From positions 1 to 39,608 of the forward strand of contig JAPKXY010000048.1 of NCBI GenBank assembly GCA_026394605.1: 39,608 nucleotides of DNA, given 5' to 3'. The notes under the pieces were generated by a model. It searched no databases. It was not told where the DNA came from and was given only the letters and a program-made list of their open reading frames with translations. The DNA is from Methanoregula sp. (lineage in GTDB: Archaea > Halobacteriota > Methanomicrobia > Methanomicrobiales > Methanospirillaceae). Positions 33,621-39,608 of the stretch are shown piece by piece. Within the stretch, counting starts at the first letter, position 1; each line of letters begins with the position of its first letter. The position numbers and the translations under genes were made by a program.

Positions 33621-35431
33621 TTCCAGCAACACGCGAAGAGCAGAAAAAAGAGGCGTTCCGGCTTTTCGAGGATGGGCAGTACCAGGAATCGCTGCATCTC
33701 TGCATGCTGGTGCTCGGGACGGCAAAAGATCAGCCCGTGGAAGTCCTTGCCGCCACGAACATGTTCTATACGGGGAAACTTGAGGACGCTGAGGTGTACT
33801 TCCGCGACATTTCCCAGAAGATGCCTGACTCGTCGTATGTCCACAGCTATCTGGCCAAGATCCTCGAGGCACGCGGGGATGAGGGGGCGATTGCCGAATA
33901 CGCAACCGCTGTTCACCTCGATCCGACCAACCAGGATGCACTACGGAGTTATGCAGAGTACCTGCTTTCGCACAAGGATTACTGGGGGGCGCTTCCCATC
34001 CTGAAACGGCTCGTCCAGCTGGGCAGAAAGGAGCGCGATGTTCAAAACCTCGTGCGATCACTCATTGAGATCGGTGAACCACAAGAGGCGCTTGCCACCT
34101 GCCGGACTCTGCTTGGTGAGCATGCGCAGAGCCACGAACACCTTGACGCACTGATCTGCTCGCGCCAGTATCGCTCTGCAGCAGAGACCGCGCTGGACGC
34201 GTACCGGTCCACAAACGATCCCGTGACCCTCCGGAAATACCTTGCCGCCCTCGCACAGTACGATCTCCCCGCATCCCTCGATGCCTATGCATCACACACG
34301 ACTTCTGCGGCGGATTGTGAGATACTTGCCGACTATGTCCTGCTGCTCTCGGCATCGGGAAATTTTAATAAAGCACTCGACACATGCAGGCAGCTCCTTG
34401 CCCGCTCAAACCTCCCTGTCTACCGGCTCATGGTCTGCGACCTGTATGCTGCCATTGGCGATACCAGAAAAGCCCTTGGTGAGTACGAGCGCCTGATCAG
34501 TGACGAGATCAGAACAAAAAACGACCTTGAAATGCTCGGTCACATTATTGGGGCCTACCGGAAATTTCTCCAGTCAAATCTTCCGGCACCCGAGGCACTA
34601 TCACGGTTTTTGTCAGTCGTATCAAAAGATGTCAACATTGCCAGCCTGCTGGAGACCGCACGAATGTATGAGGAGATGGGCAATTGCAGCGAAGCGCGGG
34701 CATGGTATTATCGCGGGTACCGTGCTGACTTTTTTACCGGCGGACTGGAATATGCCAAGTTCCTTGCCGACCAAAAAGAAGAGCGCGAATGCGAGAAGGT
34801 GATGCTCTATATCTTAAATAACGTAAAGCGTTCCTCAGACCTTCACCGCGTGGTGGCGGCAATCGTTGATGAACGCCGCCCCATGCACCGGATGCGACGG
34901 CTGATGGACCATGTGATCCGGCGCCTCGAGGAACGACGGTCGAGCCTTAACACTGAAGGACTGGAGCTCCTTGCGATATCCCTCTTCATCACTGCCCGCC
35001 ATGCCCTCGAGGAATCAGATTACCCCAATTGCAAACGCTTCTGTCTGCAGGGTATCGATGTGCTGCCGGTTCACACCAAGGCACTGCAGCTGGAGGACTT
35101 CCTCGCCCTGATCAGGTCCTGCAAAGACCGCTCGATTGCGGACCGTCCAATCATGGATATGCCACAGGTGAAACGCCGGGGGACGCAGGTGCCGGTGGCG
35201 CTACAGATCAAAAACGAGCTTGACCTTGACGAACAGGAACAGAAGATTGTTGAATTCCTCCGTTCACATAAGAAGGCAACGGAGATTGAACTGCGAAAAG
35301 CACTCAATACCCGGAGAGTGGTCGGGATCGTAAACCGGCTCATCCAGAAGGCAGCAGCAAAGAGCGTGACGATCATCGAGAAGAAAGGTGTTGGCGATAA
35401 CGGGGAGGTCTACGAATATGTCGGAACCTGA
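33617..35431 (+). CDS. Large TPR protein with C-terminal winged helix
   Basis: 604 residues, soluble. Degenerate TPR-like helical repeats fill about 10-500. The clearest ones lie near 10-110 and 230-290 and near 330-370, including NFNKALDTCRQLLARSNLPVYRLMVCDLYAAIGDT. The last 80 residues (about 525-604) look like a winged helix: EQKIVEFLRSHKKATEIELRKALNTRRVVGIVNRLIQK followed by a beta wing. GGAG lies 6 nt before the ATG, which overlaps the GT2 stop. It overlaps the BrxD-like ATPase gene by 14 bp. Function unknown; TPR plus winged helix suggests a regulator or scaffold that touches DNA. Confidence 0.82.
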   Translation: MIPATREEQKKEAFRLFEDGQYQESLHLCMLVLGTAKDQPVEVLAATNMFYTGKLEDAEVYFRDISQKMPDSSYVHSYLAKILEARGDEGAIAEYATAVHLDPTNQDALRSYAEYLLSHKDYWGALPILKRLVQLGRKERDVQNLVRSLIEIGEPQEALATCRTLLGEHAQSHEHLDALICSRQYRSAAETALDAYRSTNDPVTLRKYLAALAQYDLPASLDAYASHTTSAADCEILADYVLLLSASGNFNKALDTCRQLLARSNLPVYRLMVCDLYAAIGDTRKALGEYERLISDEIRTKNDLEMLGHIIGAYRKFLQSNLPAPEALSRFLSVVSKDVNIASLLETARMYEEMGNCSEARAWYYRGYRADFFTGGLEYAKFLADQKEERECEKVMLYILNNVKRSSDLHRVVAAIVDERRPMHRMRRLMDHVIRRLEERRSSLNTEGLELLAISLFITARHALEESDYPNCKRFCLQGIDVLPVHTKALQLEDFLALIRSCKDRSIADRPIMDMPQVKRRGTQVPVALQIKNELDLDEQEQKIVEFLRSHKKATEIELRKALNTRRVVGIVNRLIQKAAAKSVTIIEKKGVGDNGEVYEYVGT

Positions 35432-36713
35432 ACGAATGGACAAAATAAAACTGGAGAGCATCAATATCATCAACGCACTGCGCCGGGGAACCGTTCCCGG
35501 GAGCGGGCTCGAACGGATCGCGGTTGGGCTCGATGTAGAGGAGGGCGTAATCGGAAAGCAGCTCGATTATGTCGCACAAGGAGGCGGCGACCTGAAGTTT
35601 ATCCGGGGCGACTATGGCAGCGGGAAGACGTTTCTTGTCGCCCGCGCCCTTGAAATAGCACGCAATAAGGGCTTTGCCACCTCCCATGTTGTCATCCACG
35701 CCACATCCCCGCTGTATAAACTCAAGGCAATTTACCAGCAGATCTGCGCGAACCTGCGTACGCAGGAAGAGGATCACGCGATTAAAACGGTTGTCGATAA
35801 CTGGCTCTTTGCCATCGAGGAGCGGATCATGGCAGTGGGTGGGAATGGTATCGAGGACGCTGCGCTTGAGGCAGCCACCGAGCGGGAGATCGAATCAGCG
35901 CTGGCGGGGATCTCGGAAATGAACACTGCCCTTGGTGCAGCACTTCGCACCTATTACCGTGCCAACAACACGGGAGATTTCCAGCTCGCGCAGGCTGCTC
36001 TCGGCTGGATCGCTGCCGAACCCAACATCGGCAGGGACTTCAAACAGAAAGCCGGTATCCGGGGCGATATCGATGATACGATCGCGCTCATATTCCTGAG
36101 GGGACTTGTCACTATCCTGCGCGGAGCTGGCTACAGCGGTCTTGCGATTGCGGTTGACGAGATGGAAACGACACAGGCGCTGCCGAGAAACCAGCGGGAG
36201 AAAGGTTACCAGACGCTCGTCCAGATCATCGATGCGCTCGATCGGGGGGATATGCCACGGTGCTTTTTTTTGTTCACCGGCACCCCGGCAATGTTTGACG
36301 GTTCACGCGGTATCCGGTCGGTACCCCCGCTCTATGACCGGATCAGCGTCGTGCAGACAGACTCTTTTAAAAATCCCCGCCAGCCCCAGATCATCCTCTC
36401 CCGGTTCGACATGACAAAACTCGAGCAGGTTGCGTTAAAGGTAGTCGACATCTACTCGCAGGCATTCACGGAAGTCGACCGCGAGCGGATCTCGCACCGG
36501 TTCATCCGCGCCATGATCAAGAAGATCACGACACGTTTTGGCGGGCGTGTGGATGTAATCCCCCGGATATTTTTAAAAGAGTTTGTCGACGTGCTCGACA
36601 AAAGCGAACTCTATGACACGTATAACCCGTGGGAGACCTACGAGTTTGATGCGGACCACCTTAAGGGTGAACTTAAGAAAGAGGAGGAGGCAGTGATGGT
36701 GGTGGAGTTCTGA
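35418..36713 (+). CDS. BrxD-like (DUF2791) ATPase
   Basis: 431 residues of the P-loop family containing BREX BrxD (DUF2791). Walker A is GDYGSGKT at 64-71, Walker B is LAIAVDEMET at 242-251, and a sensor-like region FLFTGTPAMFDGSRG is near 285-300. I start at ATG 35418 because GGGGAGG lies 11 nt before it; a longer frame at 35388 lacks a site. In BREX, BrxD accompanies a helicase, methyltransferase and PglZ; none of these lies nearby. Here it pairs instead with the TPR/winged-helix protein. The role is open: DNA-linked ATPase for defence, repair or regulation. Confidence 0.82.
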   Translation: MSEPERMDKIKLESINIINALRRGTVPGSGLERIAVGLDVEEGVIGKQLDYVAQGGGDLKFIRGDYGSGKTFLVARALEIARNKGFATSHVVIHATSPLYKLKAIYQQICANLRTQEEDHAIKTVVDNWLFAIEERIMAVGGNGIEDAALEAATEREIESALAGISEMNTALGAALRTYYRANNTGDFQLAQAALGWIAAEPNIGRDFKQKAGIRGDIDDTIALIFLRGLVTILRGAGYSGLAIAVDEMETTQALPRNQREKGYQTLVQIIDALDRGDMPRCFFLFTGTPAMFDGSRGIRSVPPLYDRISVVQTDSFKNPRQPQIILSRFDMTKLEQVALKVVDIYSQAFTEVDRERISHRFIRAMIKKITTRFGGRVDVIPRIFLKEFVDVLDKSELYDTYNPWETYEFDADHLKGELKKEEEAVMVVEF

Positions 36714-36762
36714 TCCGCCTCATTCCGCCACGGTTAACATGTGCTGCATCAAAGGTGATTGT

Positions 36763-37296
36763 ATGAAATGGGCGCGCCTTTTGATCGTCGCCGCCGTTCT
36801 TTTCTGGTGTGCGGTACTCTGCACCAGTGCAATCACGATGGAGATCAATGCCACGCCGCTCCAGGCGCACATTGGTGATAAGGTCACGCTCAACGGCACC
36901 ATTTCGGGTTTAAAGACAATTGCGGTCTACCTCTTTGTCACCGGTCCTGACCTCGACAACCGTGGCGTCACCCTTGAAAACCTGAATATTCCGGCAGGGC
37001 GGGGGTTGTTTACAACAGCCCCCGTCAACCTGAATGACGGGACTTGGGAATATGTATGGGACACGTCCGTCATCCTGGGCACCCTCAATCCAGGTAGCTA
37101 CCGGGTGTATGCGGTGAGCACCCCCGGCGACCGGCTCCGGTTTACCAGAGGAGAGTATGCGACTGTCGAAATCGAATTCCTTGCATCAGAGACACCGGCA
37201 AATCAGGTTTCAATCGATCCCCTGGTGCCGTTCATCGCCCTCATTGCCGGAGGCTGCATCACGCTCGTTTTGCTCCGGCGATCAGAATCCCATTAG
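36763..37296 (+). CDS. Cell-surface beta-sandwich protein with C-terminal anchor
   Basis: 177 residues. Signal peptide (about 1-22), then an extracellular beta-rich domain of about 120 residues with an MEINATPLQAHIGDKVTLNGTI opening like an immunoglobulin-type or S-layer-like fold, and a C-terminal membrane helix (about 155-172) followed by basic RRSE. The fold resembles DUF3821-type surface domains of Methanomicrobiales, which I cannot confirm. The start is ATG 36763 with GGTGA upstream; a frame beginning at 36739 adds eight residues. A long T-run follows. Confidence 0.72.
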   Translation: MKWARLLIVAAVLFWCAVLCTSAITMEINATPLQAHIGDKVTLNGTISGLKTIAVYLFVTGPDLDNRGVTLENLNIPAGRGLFTTAPVNLNDGTWEYVWDTSVILGTLNPGSYRVYAVSTPGDRLRFTRGEYATVEIEFLASETPANQVSIDPLVPFIALIAGGCITLVLLRRSESH

Positions 37297-37299
37297 CAC

Positions 37300-37315
37300 T
37301 TTTTTTTATTTTTTT
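37300..37315 (+). terminator. T-rich terminator
   Basis: T8-A-T7 beginning 3 bp after the stop of the surface protein gene and before the convergent hisD stop. On the other strand it is A-rich, so it serves the plus-strand gene. Confidence 0.6.
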
Positions 37316-37317
37316 AA

Positions 37318-38565
37318 TCAGTGTAATTTTCTTCGTATACGCACCGATTCAGCATGCGCCGACAGCCCCTCGGCATCCGCAATTGTTTCAACAATATCCC
37401 CGATTGCCTCGAGCCCCTGCCGGTCGATGATCTCCACCGAGGAAGTTTTGCAGAAGTGCTGCACATCAAGCCCTGAATAGGTCTTGGCATATCCCGCAGT
37501 CGGGAGAACGTGGTTTGTCCCCACCGCATAATCCCCACAGGCGACTGCTGAATATCTGCCGACAAAGATTGCACCGGCATTCTGCACCCGTGTGACGACA
37601 GGGAGTGGATCTGCTACCTGTATTGAAAGGTGCTCCGGTGCGATCGCATCCGATGCCGCAATCGCTTCATCCAGATCGCTGACAATGGCATACCCGGAAT
37701 TTTCCAGCGCCAGCTGGATGATCTCCTTCCTTGGCGCCTTTTGAGTCATTGCTGCGACCTCTTTTCCGACTTTTTCTGCAAGTTTTTTATCCATCGTGAT
37801 CAGGATGCAGGCAGCGTGGGGGTCATGTTCTGCCTGTGCAAGGATGTCGGCAGCGATGATGCGGGGGTCGGCACCCTGGTCAGCGATGATGGCGATTTCA
37901 CTGGGGCCGGCTGGGAAGTCAACCTCGACCTGCTCTCGCAGGAGCATCTTTGCCATGGTCACGTACACGTTCCCGGGACCGACAATTTTCTGCACCGGTC
38001 GGATCGATTCCGTGCCAAGCGCCATCGCGGCGATTGCCTGGGCCCCGCCTGCATTGTAGATCTCGGTGACCCCTGCGATATCCAGCGCGACGAGCGTGAG
38101 GGGCTTGATGGGAGGCGGTGAGCAGGCGCAGATCTCTTTGACACCCGCAACACGTGCCGGAACGGCACACATCAGGGCTGATGACGGGTAAGCGGCACGT
38201 CCGCCGGGTATATAGAGACCGACCCTGTGGAGCGCTGTTGTTTTAACGCCGAGCACGATGCCGGGTTCGATCTCTTCCAGCCAGAGACCCCGCGGGCGCT
38301 GCAGCTCATGGAAGCGCTCGATACGCGCCTCTGCCTCAATTAAGCTCTCGACGACTTTCGTATCGACACGATCATATGCAGATTCGCGCTCCTTTTCGGA
38401 GACGGCAATATCGGTAAGTTCACAGTGTTTCTTTGCGAGCGCCCGCAGTGCAGCATCCCCTTCCTTCCGCACGCGGTCAATGATTTCGGTGACGGGTATA
38501 CGCACGTCCTCAAGGCTGGATTTTCTGCCAGCGAGCCACTCATCGATCCCGACTGCCTTCGACAT
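37318..38565 (-). CDS. hisD: Histidinol dehydrogenase
   Basis: 415 residues, full length for HisD, a zinc-dependent enzyme oxidising histidinol to histidine in two NAD-linked steps. Recognised parts are the GPGNVYVTMAK cofactor region, DFPAGPSEIAIIAD, AEHDPHAACIL and GTNHVLPTAGYAKTYSGL. It stands alone on the minus strand, away from hisC at 25.6-26.7 kb, so the his pathway is scattered. The ATG at 38565 starts MSKAVGIDEWL with no strong ribosome site. Confidence 0.95.
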   Translation of the reverse strand: MSKAVGIDEWLAGRKSSLEDVRIPVTEIIDRVRKEGDAALRALAKKHCELTDIAVSEKERESAYDRVDTKVVESLIEAEARIERFHELQRPRGLWLEEIEPGIVLGVKTTALHRVGLYIPGGRAAYPSSALMCAVPARVAGVKEICACSPPPIKPLTLVALDIAGVTEIYNAGGAQAIAAMALGTESIRPVQKIVGPGNVYVTMAKMLLREQVEVDFPAGPSEIAIIADQGADPRIIAADILAQAEHDPHAACILITMDKKLAEKVGKEVAAMTQKAPRKEIIQLALENSGYAIVSDLDEAIAASDAIAPEHLSIQVADPLPVVTRVQNAGAIFVGRYSAVACGDYAVGTNHVLPTAGYAKTYSGLDVQHFCKTSSVEIIDRQGLEAIGDIVETIADAEGLSAHAESVRIRRKLH

Positions 38566-38869
38566 AGTGCGAAAAGATACGGCGGGAAGGCTCGTTAAGG
38601 TTTCGACAGGCAGTGGTTATATCCATGGCGCCTCCTGTTTCTCGCAGGACTGGGCCGGTCGCCCCGAACGGTACAGAGGGCATAAACAAAAGCCGACAGT
38701 AAATATGAGGGGGGATTGTCTTCCCCTCTTCTCCAATTGCAGCATTTGGGGTTAGAACATGGACATTCTACTACAAACAACCCTGTAATGTAGTGCCCAA
38801 CAAGGGCAATATAGCATATACTTTCTGTTAATATATGTTTTTTGTTAATTTAAACAGGTTGACATTCGT

Positions 38870-38885
38870 GGATTCCGGGTACATG
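38870..38885 (+). repeat. 16-bp direct repeat, copy 1
   Basis: GGATTCCGGGTACATG, identical to the copy at 39181-39196, 311 bp apart in the same orientation. Confidence 0.6.
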
Positions 38886-39040
38886 GAATACGGGATTTTT
38901 TTCTGGTCAGGAAGGAAAAAGAGAAGCAGGCTAAAAAAACAAGCAGTTCCAAAACACCCCTGATCATCCCTTTTTTTGGCATAGTGTTTTCGTCATTTCC
39001 TCTCTGGCATTCCCGCCCGAACCCCAATATTTTTACAAAT

Positions 39041-39058
39041 CCTGATTTGTGAATCAGG
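39041..39058. promoter_or_regulatory. Perfect 7-bp inverted repeat with 4-nt loop
   Basis: CCTGATT-TGTG-AATCAGG. Stem of seven pairs. It sits in the middle of the gap between the 16-bp repeats and could be a hairpin or operator remnant. Confidence 0.45.
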
Positions 39059-39180
39059 TATGCGGCAGCAATCATAATTAGAGATGCAACCGTTCTTGAA
39101 CTGAAGAGTGCTGGGACGGTATTCAGTCATCGCATAAACGCCAAAAAGGAGACAAGAACCGCGATCGATTGGTGTTAAGA

Positions 39181-39196
39181 GGATTCCGGGTACATG
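39181..39196 (+). repeat. 16-bp direct repeat, copy 2
   Basis: GGATTCCGGGTACATG, ending 17 bp before the chromate-transporter start. The same sequence occurs at 38870-38885. Confidence 0.6.
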
Positions 39197-39213
39197 TTCA
39201 TGTGAAGGACTCA

Positions 39214-39608
39214 ATGACCCCATCATCACCTGGTGTGAACGGGACAACCCCGTCGCTCGTCAAAATTTTTTCCCGATTCCTCCGGCTGGGGCTGACAGCG
39301 TTCGGTGGACCGGCAATGGTCGCATACATCCGTACCATGGCGGTGGAGCGGGAGAAGTGGCTGGATGACGCGACATTCAACAGCGGGGTTTCGCTATGCC
39401 AGACACTGCCGGGCGCCACGGCGATGCAGGTAGCGGCATATACCGGATTGAAAGTCCGCGGGCTTGCCGGGGCGATCGCCGCTTTTACCGGATTCGGGTT
39501 ACCGGCGTTTGTGCTCATGATGGTACTGTCTGCACTCTACTTTCAGACGTCCTCCCTGCCGCCGGTCATCTCGATATTCCGGGGGCTTGCAGTCATCATT
39601 GTCGCCAT
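39214..39608 (+). CDS. Chromate-transporter (CHR) family protein, 5' part
   Basis: 131 residues before the window ends. After a short hydrophilic start come FLRLGLTAFGGPAMVAYIRT, WLDDATFNSGVSLCQTLPGATAMQVAAYTG and a glycine-rich hydrophobic helix, all typical of the N-terminal half of CHR/ChrA proteins that move chromate or related anions. The FGGP and QTLPGA motifs are seen. AAGGA lies about 6 nt before the ATG. The C-terminal half lies outside the window, so whether it is single- or double-domain is unknown. Confidence 0.85.
   Translation, partial: MTPSSPGVNGTTPSLVKIFSRFLRLGLTAFGGPAMVAYIRTMAVEREKWLDDATFNSGVSLCQTLPGATAMQVAAYTGLKVRGLAGAIAAFTGFGLPAFVLMMVLSALYFQTSSLPPVISIFRGLAVIIVA

Larger units (their letters stand above)
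38566..39213. other. 648-bp AT-rich intergenic region
   Basis: No convincing gene is present. Small frames on the minus strand (for example 38845-39075) read through low-complexity, AT-rich DNA and lack start signals. It holds two copies of a 16-bp direct repeat, a small hairpin and several T/A tracts. Part of it may be a decayed gene or insertion, since composition differs from the flanks. Confidence 0.6.

Noticed and set aside
35418-36713. Full BREX defence locus around the BrxD-like ATPase
   Set aside because: No methyltransferase, PglZ-like protein, BrxC-type ATPase or helicase is found in the window.
38595-39075. Small minus-strand reading frames between hisD and the chromate-transporter gene
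   Set aside because: Low-complexity, mixed Cys/Ser-rich translations without start signals or recognised motifs; best taken as chance in AT-rich DNA.
39198-39518. 106-residue minus-strand reading frame at the right edge
   Set aside because: It lies opposite the chromate-transporter gene, whose motifs are clear, and shows no motif of its own.

Overview
The window looks like a chromosomal stretch from a methanogenic archaeon, most likely of the order Methanomicrobiales (Methanoregula, Methanosphaerula or Methanoculleus type). Three methanogen signatures support this: a YcaO/TfuA pair of the kind that installs thioglycine in methyl-coenzyme M reductase, a DUF1890/DUF1894-type gene pair, and a presenilin-type intramembrane protease close to the well-known Methanoculleus marisnigri protein. 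Archaeal histone, RadA, FEN-1, OB-fold replication protein, NOG1-type GTPase, phosphoglycolate phosphatase and archaeal AK6-type kinase confirm an archaeal information-processing background. The PKD/IPT lipoproteins are typical of Methanomicrobiales cell surfaces. The assignment rests on gene content only; no rRNA or tRNA was seen.

Layout. 0-4.2 kb: start of a UPF0316 membrane protein gene, two tandem paralogous surface lipoproteins, an orphan 113-residue protein and an unknown membrane protein. 4.2-6.8 kb: a two-subunit 2-oxoacid:ferredoxin oxidoreductase (korAB). 7-8.4 kb: a HEAT-repeat protein and a stand-alone response regulator, converging. 8.5-9.5 kb: an overlapping three-gene unit (DUF1890, DUF1894, ThiS/MoaD-like). 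9.6-12.1 kb: ABC exporter ATPase and permease with cutA. 12.2-17.8 kb: dapL-lysA (lysine), an OB-fold ssDNA-binding protein, radA and phosphoglycolate phosphatase. 17.7-19.2 kb: PRC-barrel protein, histone and a CBS-domain regulator on the minus strand. 19.2-24.5 kb: NOG1-type GTPase, presenilin homologue, small coiled-coil membrane protein, fen, and the YcaO-TfuA pair. 24.5-30.4 kb: a tight minus-strand operon pyrG-guaAb-argD-hisC-AK6-CDP-alcohol phosphotransferase. 30.5-37.3 kb: small membrane protein, TPR protein, thioesterase, then DJ-1/PfpI, GT2 glycosyltransferase, a large TPR/winged-helix protein, a BrxD-like (DUF2791) ATPase and a surface protein. 37.3 kb to the end: hisD, a 648-bp AT-rich gap with a 16-bp direct repeat, and the 5' part of a chromate-transporter-type gene.

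Most of the window is ordinary housekeeping. The strongest candidates for undescribed biology are the translationally coupled TPR/winged-helix protein plus BrxD-like ATPase (33.6-36.7 kb), which lacks the other BREX genes, and the methanogen-type DUF1890-DUF1894-sulfur-carrier unit (8.5-9.5 kb). Several promoters carry clear symmetrical or tandem elements that look like operators, notably a 20-bp near-perfect palindrome before the ABC genes and 11-bp-spaced tandem repeats before the response regulator. Many genes have a TATA-like box 23-28 bp before the start codon and no Shine-Dalgarno sequence, so leaderless transcription looks common; others, especially inside operons, have good GGAG-type sites. 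Domain and family names are from recall of sequence motifs, not from a search.
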